Counted from the stretch's first letter, positions 18,469 through 27,106 are shown. The stretch is DNA of 49,002 nucleotides from Aquirhabdus sp. (GCA_030150135.1 JASLGO010000007.1:1-49002), one strand, 5' to 3'. Translations and numbers: made by a program. The notes: a model not told the origin generated them from the letters alone.

Positions 18469-18517
18469 AAGAGATCCTTAGTTCAAAAAACAGAGAGAAA
18501 TAGTGCAAAAATTCATG

Positions 18518-19807
18518 CTAATGAATCAATTGGTTTGCATCCTCTTCATAAGAAGATGATGCTTTATTGGACAACTCCAATGCTGCTTGCGGAATAATAG
18601 GAAGTGCTGTGATTGCTTGAATACGCGCAGCAACTAAAGCCTCACCAATGCTCAATCCTTTTAAATTACTTGGCAAATCCGCAGCTCTAACTTTGCGAAC
18701 AGCAATAATTGCGGCACGTAAATAATCTGCTTGAGGATACTCTCGAGTTTCTAGACCTAAACGTCCTCGCGCATCACATAAACATGATTGGATGTATTCT
18801 TCTACCCGTTCAGGTTTGCGTAAAACATCGATCCGTTGTAATAGACGCCAGACGGTTCCAGGACGCAGATCCTGTACGCGATGACACATGAGATGTTCAC
18901 GACAAACGATCTCTGCAAGATCACGAAAGCTACTCGGCACTTTCAGTCGGTTACAGACCTCTCTGACAGGAATCAAACCACGTTCTTCATGTTGAATATG
19001 GCGAGGCCATTCATCACGAGGCGTTAATGCTTTTCCTAAATCATGAAGCAACGTTGCAAATCGAACTTGTGTAGAAAAGCCATATTCGCAAGAACGTTGC
19101 AATGCCATCATGGTATGAAGACCAGTATCGATCTCAGGATGATGTTGTGGACGTTGGGGAACACCAAACAAAGCATCTAGTTCAGGAATTAGAACCTTAA
19201 GCGCACCACAATCTCGTAAAACCTGGAAATAAATTTCAGCGCGATCTTCTCCTAAAGCACGCTCAGTTTCTTTCCAAATGCGTTCAGGAGTCAGGCTAGA
19301 TAATTCTCCGCTCTCCGATAATTGTCGCATAAACGTCATTGTTTCTGCTGCAACGGTAAACCCAAGGGGAGCGTAGCGCGCAGCAAAACGCGCCACGCGT
19401 AAAACACGTAACGGATCTTCTGCAAAAGCAGGAGAAACATGGCGCAGTACTCGCGCAGCTAAATCAGCTTGACCGTTATAAGGATCAAATAATGTCCCAT
19501 CATCTGCTTGAGCCATCGCGTTGATCGTGAGATCTCGACGAATTAAATCCTCTTCCAGCGTTAAATCAGGGGATGTATAAAAAGTAAACCCACCATAGCC
19601 AGTACCAGACTTACGCTCAGTACGGGCTAGCGCGTATTCCTCATGCGTTTTAGGATGCAAAAAGACTGGAAAATCTGATCCAACAGGTTTGAAACCTTGT
19701 TCAATCATTTGTTCCGGTGTACCGCCGACGACAACATAATCGCGTTCAGCGATTGGTCGGCCTAATAATGCATCCCTTACAGCACCTCCAACCAAATAAA
19801 TGTTCAT
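18518..19807 (-). CDS. cca: CCA-adding tRNA nucleotidyltransferase with HD domain
   Basis: Cca adds or repairs the 3' CCA end of tRNAs. The 429-aa protein begins MNIYLVGGAVRDALLGRP; this ATG is chosen because family homology starts here, although the reading frame is open 23 codons further upstream. The nucleotidyltransferase core has GGAVRD (7-12), then E21-R-D23, RRDLTINAMA near 98 and the neck region. A metal-binding HD domain with LLHDLGKALT lies near 240-250, as in the multifunctional gammaproteobacterial enzymes (phosphatase and phosphodiesterase activities in E. coli). Residue 21 is Glu where E. coli has Asp, a conservative change at a metal ligand. Confidence 0.96.
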   Translation of the reverse strand: MNIYLVGGAVRDALLGRPIAERDYVVVGGTPEQMIEQGFKPVGSDFPVFLHPKTHEEYALARTERKSGTGYGGFTFYTSPDLTLEEDLIRRDLTINAMAQADDGTLFDPYNGQADLAARVLRHVSPAFAEDPLRVLRVARFAARYAPLGFTVAAETMTFMRQLSESGELSSLTPERIWKETERALGEDRAEIYFQVLRDCGALKVLIPELDALFGVPQRPQHHPEIDTGLHTMMALQRSCEYGFSTQVRFATLLHDLGKALTPRDEWPRHIQHEERGLIPVREVCNRLKVPSSFRDLAEIVCREHLMCHRVQDLRPGTVWRLLQRIDVLRKPERVEEYIQSCLCDARGRLGLETREYPQADYLRAAIIAVRKVRAADLPSNLKGLSIGEALVAARIQAITALPIIPQAALELSNKASSSYEEDANQLIH

Positions 19808-20077
19808 GAAAATAGCCTCTATATGGTGAGAGCATGGTGCAGAATTTATGTATAAACAAGTAAAAAAAGGTATCAATTTTTATGCTTTTAAATATCGAAT
19901 GGTAATCCAAAATTTTTTAATTTTTTCAATACAATTGCGCGTTTGTCTATGCTAGATAAAATATCTTATTTAGTGCAACATTTGTTTAAGTCATAAAACA
20001 TATTTTTGTCATTCAAAACGAATACTGTGTCTCGTAAAATACAAATCATTAGCAGATTGTTGCCAAGGAATATTGAT

Positions 20078-20761
20078 ATGCCAAGTACCCCTGAAACAAT
20101 TGCGCCTAGAATCGTTAAGAAGCCTGTTATACCGTATTACCCACATGAAGAATTTGCAAATGCACTCAGTCATGGACTTGGCATGTTGGCTGCGATTGTT
20201 GCCACGGTCTTTATGCTCATGAAAGCAGCAGCATCCAGCTTATCTCACGAACAGATTGTTGGGGTTGCTGTCTATGGCATCAGTATGATTGTTTTGTTTT
20301 TAAGCTCGACGCTTTATCACAGTGCAAAAAATGAAGTTCAAAAAACAATCCTAAACCGTTTGGATCATTGTGCAATTTATTTATTGATTGCAGGAAGTTA
20401 CACGCCCTTTTTAATGATTACGTTGCATACAACATTGGCAGATGTATTGTTGGTCATCATCTGGTTGCTTGCTGCAGCAGGAATTATTTTTAAGATTTTT
20501 TATATAGATAAGTTCCCTCGAACTTCATTGGCGACTTATTTACTGATGGGTTGGTTGTCAATCTTGGCAATGTATCAGCTTTATCAAGTTGCACCGATCC
20601 AATTACTTTATTTATTGGTTGCTGGCGGCTTAAGCTATAGCATTGGTACAATTTTTTATGCAATTAACAAAATTCCATATAATCATGCAATCTGGCATGT
20701 TTTTGTATTAGCAGGTGCGGCATTGCATTGCTGGGCGATTTGGCAATTTGTGATTCCATAG
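20078..20761 (+). CDS. Hemolysin III family membrane protein (PAQR-like)
   Basis: A 227-aa integral membrane protein of the HlyIII/YqfA family, distant relatives of eukaryotic PAQR receptors. It has seven predicted helices and the family metal-site residues: EEFANALSHGLG near the N terminus, SSTLYHS in the third helix, RLDHCAIYLLIAGSYTPF, and C-terminal HAIWHVFVLAGAALHCWAIW. The start is set at the ATG after AAGGAA; the upstream TTG extension is unconserved. YqfA-type proteins are linked to membrane fluidity and are not proven hemolysins. The 270 bases upstream are AT-rich, with a possible promoter TTGCGC-16-TAAAAT. Confidence 0.88.
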   Translation: MPSTPETIAPRIVKKPVIPYYPHEEFANALSHGLGMLAAIVATVFMLMKAAASSLSHEQIVGVAVYGISMIVLFLSSTLYHSAKNEVQKTILNRLDHCAIYLLIAGSYTPFLMITLHTTLADVLLVIIWLLAAAGIIFKIFYIDKFPRTSLATYLLMGWLSILAMYQLYQVAPIQLLYLLVAGGLSYSIGTIFYAINKIPYNHAIWHVFVLAGAALHCWAIWQFVIP

Positions 20762-20858
20762 ACAAGCCATAGAGAAATTTATATCTGTTGCATAAAGCGA
20801 TTTCACTTTTAACTTCACATACAATACACTCATTCAATAGCAGCATCACCTAATACAA

Positions 20859-22376
20859 ATGACAATGGACTACGCAGTGCAGACTCTTCAACAATCGCTT
20901 CATAAACAACCTGATCAACTTCCTTATAGTTTCGCTAAACGTCATGGTGTCATACTCAAGTTTGATGGAGCGCAGACCATTATTGCATTACGCGATAATG
21001 CGCCTTTGCCAGCATTGAATGAAGCTCGGCGTATAGTCGGTGTACCATCAAGTTATCAGACTGTCTCGGATGAAGAGTTCGCTCGGTTATTGGCAAATTC
21101 TTATTCACGCGATAGTGGGCAGTCTCAAGAAGTGGCTGCTGGTTTGGAAGATCATCCAGATTTACTCAGCCTTGCGGATCAAGTTCCTGAAGCTGAAGAT
21201 TTGATGGATCAGGAAGATGATGCGCCCATTATTCGTTTAATCAATGCGTTATTGTCGGAAGCGATTCGTTTAAACGCCTCTGATATTCATATTGAATCTT
21301 TTGAGAAAAAACTTTCAGTTCGCCTTCGTGTTGATGGTCAGTTACGTGAAATTGTTCAACCACGCCGAGAACTTGCGCCGCTTTTGGTTTCTCGTATTAA
21401 AGTGATGGCGCGTCTAGATATTGCTGAAAAACGCATTCCACAGGATGGGCGTATTTCACTGCGTTTAGCGGGTCGGGAAGTGGATGTCCGTGTTTCAACC
21501 TTGCCATCAAGTCACGGTGAGCGAGTGGTGATGCGTTTGCTTGATAAACAAGCAGGACGACTCAATATGTCTTTACTTGGATTGATGGATAGCGATTATC
21601 AGCGTTTGACGCATCTTATTCATCGTCCGCATGGCATTATTTTGGTCACGGGTCCAACAGGTTCAGGAAAAACTACGACACTTTACGCCGCGCTTTCTGA
21701 TTTGAATGACCATACACGAAACATTCTCACCGCCGAAGATCCAATCGAATATCAAATTGAAGGTATTGGGCAAACTCAGGTTAATACAAAAGTAGATATG
21801 ACGTTTGCGCGTAGTTTACGTGCGATGCTACGCCAAGATCCTGATGTGGTGATGGTTGGTGAGATTCGCGATTTGGAAACTGCTGAAATTGCAGTGCAAG
21901 CGTCGCTGACTGGACACTTGGTGTTATCGACATTGCACACCAATACGGCTATTGGTGCAGTGACTCGTTTGAAAGATATGGGCATTGAGCCATTCTTGCT
22001 ATCGAGTTCATTGATTGGTGTTGTTGCGCAGCGATTAGTGCGAACACTTTGTTCGCATTGTCATACATGGCGCGAAGCAGATGATTATGAGGAAGCGTTG
22101 TTTACTCAAATTAAGCATCCTCACCCATTACAACTTCCAATCCCTGTTGGATGTGATAAATGTAATAACTCTGGATTTTCAGGACGTACAGCGATTTATG
22201 AAGTCGTGCCTGTCGATGATGCAATGCGCCGCTTGATTCATAGTGAAGTTGCGGAGCATGAGTTAGAAAAATTAGCGCGCACTTTATCACCATCAATTCG
22301 TCAAGATGGTCTGGAAAAAGTACTTTTGGGCAAAACGACGATTGAAGAAGTGCTTAGAGCGACTAAAGAGGAATAA
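20859..22376 (+). CDS. gspE: Type II secretion ATPase GspE
   Basis: GspE is the cytoplasmic hexameric ATPase that drives pseudopilus assembly in type II secretion. The 505-aa protein has an N-terminal domain, the linker with IRLINALLSEAIRLNASDIHIE (125-146), Walker A GPTGSGKT (265-272), Asp box, Walker B-type DPDVVMVGEIRD (327-338), the His box and a zinc-binding loop with Cys398, Cys401, Cys432 and Cys435. The zinc loop is typical of GspE, though PilB and MshE are close relatives. No other gsp gene is present in the window, so the system must be scattered, as in Acinetobacter. Confidence 0.9.
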   Translation: MTMDYAVQTLQQSLHKQPDQLPYSFAKRHGVILKFDGAQTIIALRDNAPLPALNEARRIVGVPSSYQTVSDEEFARLLANSYSRDSGQSQEVAAGLEDHPDLLSLADQVPEAEDLMDQEDDAPIIRLINALLSEAIRLNASDIHIESFEKKLSVRLRVDGQLREIVQPRRELAPLLVSRIKVMARLDIAEKRIPQDGRISLRLAGREVDVRVSTLPSSHGERVVMRLLDKQAGRLNMSLLGLMDSDYQRLTHLIHRPHGIILVTGPTGSGKTTTLYAALSDLNDHTRNILTAEDPIEYQIEGIGQTQVNTKVDMTFARSLRAMLRQDPDVVMVGEIRDLETAEIAVQASLTGHLVLSTLHTNTAIGAVTRLKDMGIEPFLLSSSLIGVVAQRLVRTLCSHCHTWREADDYEEALFTQIKHPHPLQLPIPVGCDKCNNSGFSGRTAIYEVVPVDDAMRRLIHSEVAEHELEKLARTLSPSIRQDGLEKVLLGKTTIEEVLRATKEE

Positions 22377-22381
22377 AAATC

Positions 22382-22813
22382 CTATACCATGTTTCTACGC
22401 TTTCTTGATAAACGTCCAATCATGATATGAACAGGTAAGACGGCTACACTGATGATTCCAACCCAGATGTGTAGCCATTTGACCATTTCATGCCAGTTTT
22501 CAGGACTGTAGTAAAGTCCAGTTCCAGAAAAAGCTAATAACAGCATGATTGAGAAAATACCAAGACCACTTAAAATGTTTCTTTTTCGATGAAGTGACAT
22601 TCTGATATGCATGCTCCATAAGGAGCCGATGAGCAGCAGCATGAACATCGCAAAGATGCCATGAATTTTAAGTGTATCGACCGTCAGGTCAGAAGGCGTT
22701 TGCATTTGCCAATCTTGAGAATAAGCAAAATATAATCCAGAAATACTGATCACGCCCCATACTGCGTAAAGTGACCAACGATGTGACCGAGACAATCGTA
22801 TTGACGGACGCAT
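22382..22813 (-). CDS. Small four-helix cytochrome b-like membrane protein
   Basis: A 143-aa inner-membrane protein with four predicted helices (about 14-32, 50-70, 80-100 and 112-134). Candidate heme-ligand histidines are His51 (KIHG), His69, His115 (WLHIW) and His129 (LPVHIM). The 14-residue spacing of the last pair suits two hemes stacked across the membrane. It resembles small cytochrome b/DUF4405- or PepSY-type membrane partners of FMN-binding proteins, but no exact family is claimed. Start is the ATG of MRPSIRL. It is the last gene of the Fur-box operon, 47 bp after apbE, and could deliver electrons from the quinone pool or cytoplasm to the flavoprotein. Confidence 0.7.
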   Translation of the reverse strand: MRPSIRLSRSHRWSLYAVWGVISISGLYFAYSQDWQMQTPSDLTVDTLKIHGIFAMFMLLLIGSLWSMHIRMSLHRKRNILSGLGIFSIMLLLAFSGTGLYYSPENWHEMVKWLHIWVGIISVAVLPVHIMIGRLSRKRRNMV

Positions 22814-22860
22814 AATAAAACCTGCCCTGATTTTTAACTTAAATATAGCTTTGAATATAG

Positions 22861-23670
22861 TTACTGAACAATAATGCCTGTTGCACCAAAGCGTTGTAAA
22901 CATGGATGTTCAATATTTCCACTAATCGCAAGTACTTTGGTTAGACCATCAGCAAGCCAAGCAGTGCGTGCAATGACACTGTAACTATAAGGTTTTGTGA
23001 TTGCTTGACGATTGAGTGGATTAATTAGCGCGCTCACGTTTTTATCTTCAAATTGCTGTTGGGAATAATAAATCCCAGAAGTCGCGAATGCTCCTGCACT
23101 CAGTTCACCCATTGGCAATAATTGCTGTAAATGAGCAGGATTACGGATGAAGATCGGTTCAGGTTGTTGTCCTAACACTCTTAAATCTCCGCCAGCATTG
23201 ATGATTGCACTTTGCACGCCATGATTCTTTAAGGTGTGAATAGCAAGATCAACTGCAAAGCCTTTTGCAATTCCACTTAAATCAAGCAATAGTGGAGCAT
23301 GATAATAAACATGGAAGTCGGGTAGTAGTTGAACTTGAGCTTGTGTGGATGAACTGGAACAATGCAAGTGATGGTCTGGTAGCATATTCCAACTGACTAA
23401 AGTATCTGCAACTGTGCAGTCAAATAACCCTTCAGATTCAATAAAAAGTTTTTGCGCTCGTTTAAGCACAGCATAAGTTAAAGGATTAACTTGGACAGGG
23501 TGCAGGTATGCGCTCTGATTTAATCGAGATAGTTCGCTATCAACTTGTTGAAAACTCATCAATTGCTGCACATGCTCAATTCGTGCAAATGCAGCATTGA
23601 TGATCTCATGTACACGATCTTGCTCAGTTGAAGAAATCGCATTGAGCGTAATTTCAACAAAAGTTCCCAA
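22861..23670 (-). CDS. apbE: FAD:protein FMN transferase ApbE
   Basis: ApbE attaches FMN covalently to a Ser or Thr of target flavoproteins, using FAD. The 269 aa include MSFQQVDSELSRLNQ (38-52), LDLSGIAKGFAVDLAIHTL near 140-158, NAGGDLRVLG near 169-178 and a C-terminal ADGLTKVL helix. The target is surely the gene just upstream, which carries the acceptor motif. The only standard start is a TTG at 23670, after AAGGT. Family-like residues continue upstream (R-S-R-P-L-L-G-T-F-V-E-I) to an ATA codon at 23688 that overlaps the previous stop, suggesting a lost ATG. No signal peptide is encoded in either case. Confidence 0.9.
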   Translation of the reverse strand: MGTFVEITLNAISSTEQDRVHEIINAAFARIEHVQQLMSFQQVDSELSRLNQSAYLHPVQVNPLTYAVLKRAQKLFIESEGLFDCTVADTLVSWNMLPDHHLHCSSSSTQAQVQLLPDFHVYYHAPLLLDLSGIAKGFAVDLAIHTLKNHGVQSAIINAGGDLRVLGQQPEPIFIRNPAHLQQLLPMGELSAGAFATSGIYYSQQQFEDKNVSALINPLNRQAITKPYSYSVIARTAWLADGLTKVLAISGNIEHPCLQRFGATGIIVQ

Positions 23671-23684
23671 TAACGGGCGTGACC

Positions 23685-24212
23685 TTATAATGTTAATGAT
23701 TTCAATACCATTGCATGAAATTGTAAAGCACGTCTAATACTGTCGGTAAGATGCTTAGATGACAGCGTTGCACCACTAATATTGTGAATATCTTTATTCA
23801 GTGTCAAAGGTGAAGTCATTGTTTTGCCTACAAATTGTTGACGCCAAGATGCGCCACGCACTTGTTCACCATAAGATTCGTTATATTGCAAAATTTCAAC
23901 CTGCTTGATTGAGCCATCCGCATTAATCCCGATCGCATAGGTAATCATTTCATGTTTACCTAGCGCTTGATCAATCATGAACCAACCGCCATCGCTACTT
24001 TTATAAATTTGATCTGTTTTGATGGGATAAGAGACACTGGAGCTTTTGTCCAAAGCTTTCTGTTGTTCTGGTGTTAAATGAACTGTGACTTTTTGAAAAG
24101 TAGCACTTGGAAAAATAAGTTTTTGTGCTTGTTCTGTCGTTAAATAAACTGCTGAATGGCAGACGATAGGTGTCACACATAATAACGTGCTGGCGAGTGG
24201 ACTCCATTTCAT
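23685..24212 (-). CDS. Secreted FMN-binding domain flavoprotein
   Basis: A 175-aa protein with an N-terminal Sec-type signal (about 1-21) and a C-terminal FMN-binding domain related to NqrC and RnfG. The flavinylation motif D-I-H-N-I-S-G-A-T (141-149) ends in Thr149, the predicted site of covalent FMN attachment. It therefore is a periplasmic one- or two-electron carrier. Its stop overlaps the start region of apbE, which encodes the modifying enzyme, and a small cytochrome-like protein follows. GAGG precedes the ATG at nine bases. Redox partner and final acceptor are not shown by sequence; ferric iron reduction is a hypothesis from the Fur box. Confidence 0.88.
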   Translation of the reverse strand: MKWSPLASTLLCVTPIVCHSAVYLTTEQAQKLIFPSATFQKVTVHLTPEQQKALDKSSSVSYPIKTDQIYKSSDGGWFMIDQALGKHEMITYAIGINADGSIKQVEILQYNESYGEQVRGASWRQQFVGKTMTSPLTLNKDIHNISGATLSSKHLTDSIRRALQFHAMVLKSLTL

Positions 24213-24242
24213 CGGGATAACCTCTTATATCTAAAAATACTC

Positions 24243-24267
24243 AAGCATTTATAAATTATAAATGCTT
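24243..24267 (-). terminator. Hairpin inside the Fur-box operon, possible attenuator
   Basis: AAGCATTTATAA and TTATAAATGCTT form a 12-bp inverted repeat with one central base. In the direction of transcription the hairpin is followed by GAGTATTTTTAG, a weak T-run. It lies in the 89-bp gap between the barrel gene and the FMN-binding gene. It may lower expression of the three downstream genes relative to the barrel gene. Confidence 0.55.
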
Positions 24268-24301
24268 TGTTGTCGTTTACATGTTCTTAATTGCAATTAA
24301 A

Positions 24302-25210
24302 TCAGTTAAATGGAAATCCGATTTTGAACACAAATTGATTGCGCCCATGATTATCTGAGACTCTGTCATAGTTGCCATCATAACTACAGTCGGCAGTACC
24401 ATCGGTGTAGCAATTGCCATTCAACTGATAACGCCACGCCATCGTTGCCCACCATTTCTGATCTGCATAATGTAGAACTGGACCAATAAAGTTGGCAGTC
24501 TGAGTGCGTTGATTCCAGTAATAACCATCATGATCGGTATGGAATCGCCCTTCAAGCCCACCTGACCAGTTTGATGCAAAACGATAGGTTGCACCATATA
24601 AAATATCACCCATCGAGTTGCGAATCACACCAGCATTGTCATATTTTTCTCTTTCGGGTTCATAAAGAAAATTCGCAGCAAGTATTAAGCGATCATCCAA
24701 AAAGTTTGACTGGAGGAGTACACGAAACTCTAGAGAATCTTCCAATCGACCTAAAGTTGGTTCTAGATATAGCCCCACGCCAACAGGAGAAGTCACGGGA
24801 TTCGTCAAACGCCAAATCGCTTCAACTGAAGCACCGTCTACTTCAAATCGGTGATAAGACGAAGCATCATGCGCACTACTTGGAACACCAAAACCTGCAG
24901 TACACGGTAGTGTTGTGCCATCACACATATCTGGGTTGGTATAGTTACGAGCCGCATCGATTGAGAACATATTTAAATAACCTGCAACTTGCAGGTCATC
25001 AGTAACGCCATATTCAACTTCAGTGCGATATTGTCCTAAGTTATAGGTGCCTGTACGTTGCCCATGCGTGACATCAGCACGTTGCTCGATCTCCCATTTT
25101 CCTTGAGGTTGAGTATCAAGCGTATAAAGAAAACCAAATAATCCTTCTCCAGCAATTGCTGTATGTGAGAGTCCGATACATGTAGTCAAAAGTATCGCGC
25201 GCTTAAGCAT
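24302..25210 (-). CDS. Outer-membrane beta-barrel-like protein (DUF6662-type)
   Basis: A 302-aa secreted protein: signal peptide to about AIA-G21, then many alternating amphipathic strands and a C-terminal aromatic residue pattern (VFKIGFPFN) typical of outer-membrane barrels. The mature start GEGLFGFLYTLDTQPQGKWEIEQ is a recognised opening of DUF6662 proteins. Four cysteines lie in two Cys-x(n)-Cys pairs (MCDGTTLPC and CYTDGTADC), probably disulfides in exposed loops. It is the first gene after the Fur-box promoter and leads the flavoprotein operon. Function unknown; a pore or structural partner for envelope electron transfer is an inference from context. Confidence 0.75.
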   Translation of the reverse strand: MLKRAILLTTCIGLSHTAIAGEGLFGFLYTLDTQPQGKWEIEQRADVTHGQRTGTYNLGQYRTEVEYGVTDDLQVAGYLNMFSIDAARNYTNPDMCDGTTLPCTAGFGVPSSAHDASSYHRFEVDGASVEAIWRLTNPVTSPVGVGLYLEPTLGRLEDSLEFRVLLQSNFLDDRLILAANFLYEPEREKYDNAGVIRNSMGDILYGATYRFASNWSGGLEGRFHTDHDGYYWNQRTQTANFIGPVLHYADQKWWATMAWRYQLNGNCYTDGTADCSYDGNYDRVSDNHGRNQFVFKIGFPFN

Positions 25211-25252
25211 AGCATCCCCAATAGTAACGATGTATTAGTGTTGTAATTTCTT

Positions 25253-25281
25253 ATTATAATGATTATGCGAATCATTCTCAA
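25253..25281 (-). promoter_or_regulatory. Sigma-70 promoter with Fur box in its spacer
   Basis: On the minus strand TTGAGA, a 17-bp spacer and TATAAT form a near-consensus promoter, about 45 bp before the barrel gene ATG. The spacer overlaps AATGATTATGCGAATCATT (plus strand 25258-25276), a 7-5-7 palindrome. Within it the 15-mer at 25260-25274 matches 11 of 14 defined positions of the Fur core TGATAATnATTATCA. Fur-Fe2+ bound here would block RNA polymerase, so the operon should be induced by iron starvation. Confidence 0.8.
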
Positions 25282-25429
25282 TATTGTTAATTGAGAAAAT
25301 TGGAACAAAAGATACTAATCATGAATTTGTAGAGAATAATTAAAAGGAGATAAAAGTGGTTTGTTGGCAAACCACTTAAGAAATTATTTTTTAATAGTCT
25401 TGTTTGCAGCTCATAACGAAATGCTACTT

Positions 25430-25795
25430 TTAAACGATTCTTGTAGCCAAAACCATCGCCACAGCAATAATTGCAGGTAATGCCTGAACAAAGAAGATTT
25501 TACGACTGACAGTCAGTGCGCCAAAGACACCAGCGACAACCACACAAGTTAGAAAAAACAGTTTGATCGAAAATCCAGCCTGTCCAAGGCAAATGCCCCA
25601 CGATAAACCTGCGGCAAGGAATCCATTATATAGTCCTTGATTTGCAGCTAATGCTTTAGACTGTGAGGCAAACTCTTTATCTAAGCCAAATGCTGCACGA
25701 CCATAAGACGTATCCCAGAGAAACATTTCAAGGATTAAAAAATAGGTATGAAGTACAGCAACTAAACCAATTAAAATATTCCCTAATAGATACAT
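25430..25795 (-). CDS. DUF1304 small membrane protein
   Basis: A 121-aa protein with four predicted membrane helices and the DUF1304 layout: MYLLGNILIGLVAVLHTYFLILEMFLW at the N terminus, then AANQGLYNGFLAAGL near residues 50-64, and a hydrophobic C terminus. The start is the ATG after AAAGGAA; upstream codons are unconserved. The family is widespread, with no proven function. It is 87 bp downstream of the AdeT-lipoprotein pair on the same strand and may be cotranscribed. Confidence 0.88.
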   Translation of the reverse strand: MYLLGNILIGLVAVLHTYFLILEMFLWDTSYGRAAFGLDKEFASQSKALAANQGLYNGFLAAGLSWGICLGQAGFSIKLFFLTCVVVAGVFGALTVSRKIFFVQALPAIIAVAMVLATRIV

Positions 25796-25881
25796 TTGTG
25801 TTTCCTTTAAGATTTGAATTGATTTAAAAAAAATAGTTATGCACATTCGTCTGTGATTAAAAATCACATTTTAACGAAAAC

Positions 25882-26079
25882 TTAGCGATCGACTTTAGAT
25901 CGATTTGATGCTGACGTCTGGGCAGGAGCCAGTTCACCAGCAAATGCTCTTTCAAGTGTCGAATTTACAGTATTTTCTGCATCAATACGTTGTGTATTGA
26001 CACTGGCACATCCTTGCAGGTGTACCAGCAGAACTAAACCTAGACTCACGCGTATTGCAAACTGTTTACAATCTCGCAT
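25882..26079 (-). CDS. Small lipoprotein coupled to the AdeT-like gene
   Basis: A 65-aa protein with a lipoprotein signal: MRDCKQF, a hydrophobic stretch, then lipobox LQGC with Cys24. The mature part (about 41 aa) is Ala/Ser/Asn-rich with no recognised domain. Its ATG overlaps the stop of the AdeT-like gene (TAATG), so translation is coupled and the two products probably work together in the periplasm. An upstream in-frame ATG would add seven residues and overlap further; the shorter form gives a normal signal peptide. Function unknown. Confidence 0.7.
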   Translation of the reverse strand: MRDCKQFAIRVSLGLVLLVHLQGCASVNTQRIDAENTVNSTLERAFAGELAPAQTSASNRSKVDR

Positions 26080-27071
26080 TATTCTTCGCCCATGCCACAA
26101 TCAAATCCGTTTGGATTTTTTAAGCAACGCGCCTTTTTGGTGATATTTGCCATACGTTTATTATAGATTCCTTGGTGGATTAAACTAAGACGCGCTTCAC
26201 GAAGAAGTTTGTCATAACCTAGCTTATCTGCCTCACGAAGATCAACCCATTCGCCTGATGAAACACTATCTTCGAGACGCTTAATTGACTGGAATTGTCG
26301 ATTAAGCTGGTTTACAAACCAAGTACGGCTTTTTTGACCATACCCTTCGGGAAATTTATCAGGATGAATAACCAGTTGTGTCGTTAAAAATGCAATCGTA
26401 TATCGACCAATTCCACCCTTAGACATGCCTTTAGACAAATCTAATGCTTTATATGCATAAATGGGTAGATCAACCATATCGACTTGACCTGAATTAAACT
26501 TTGCAGCAATTGATGATAACGATACTGTGACAGGAACTGCACCAATTTTTTGCACGATTTCGTTTTGGGCCGGATCGTAATCCAATACAGCGAAACGTTT
26601 GCCAAAGATCTTTGCCATTGTATTAATTGTACGATCGGTTGCAATTGGATATGCAGGCCCTAAGGGAGATACTCCTGCAATTTCTGTATCACCATTGATC
26701 ATTTCTGGAGCTAATTTAGGATTTGCGACCAAGGAAATAATCGTTTTTGCTACATCAGTCGTTGGAATCTGACCCACGTTGTCAATCGAGCCTGTAAAGT
26801 TATTAAACTGCCTAATTCGAATTCCCGTTGCAAAAAGACCGTCACATTTACCATTCTTAAAGCCATCAGTGGCTTTTTGCTCGTCACTAAAAGGTTTTAA
26901 CGTGACATCAGCGCCCCATTGCTTTGCATTGACGGCGTAATCTTTCATGAAAAAATAAGCATCACCGTTTGCACCAGACGGGTCAAAAACACACAAGGTT
27001 TGAGCAAATGCTGAGGTTGTCAAAGTGAGAAATAGTGCAGGGGATAAACATTTAAATATCGTTTTCATCAT
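26079..27071 (-). CDS. AdeT-type putative periplasmic solute-binding protein
   Basis: This 330-aa protein resembles the AdeT1/AdeT2 family of Acinetobacter. It has a signal peptide (cleavage after AFA), then TLCVFDPSGANGDAYFFMKDYAVNAKQWGA, FKNGKCDGLFATGIRIRQFNNFTGSID, and a C terminus with KKARCLKNPNGFDCGMGEE, all close to that family. AdeT proteins have been discussed as parts of RND efflux, but the sequence has no membrane helices beyond the signal and looks like an extracytoplasmic solute-binding protein of the TRAP type. The start was placed at the ATG seven bases after GGA; an ATG three codons earlier is possible. Ligand unknown. Confidence 0.82.
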   Translation of the reverse strand: MMKTIFKCLSPALFLTLTTSAFAQTLCVFDPSGANGDAYFFMKDYAVNAKQWGADVTLKPFSDEQKATDGFKNGKCDGLFATGIRIRQFNNFTGSIDNVGQIPTTDVAKTIISLVANPKLAPEMINGDTEIAGVSPLGPAYPIATDRTINTMAKIFGKRFAVLDYDPAQNEIVQKIGAVPVTVSLSSIAAKFNSGQVDMVDLPIYAYKALDLSKGMSKGGIGRYTIAFLTTQLVIHPDKFPEGYGQKSRTWFVNQLNRQFQSIKRLEDSVSSGEWVDLREADKLGYDKLLREARLSLIHQGIYNKRMANITKKARCLKNPNGFDCGMGEE

Positions 27072-27106
27072 CAAATCCATTTGAATATATTTCGATCATT
27101 CAAGTC

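Noticed and set aside
24571..25005. 144-aa open frame opposite the barrel gene
   Set aside because: Shadow of the real gene; no recognisable domain, signal or ribosome site.
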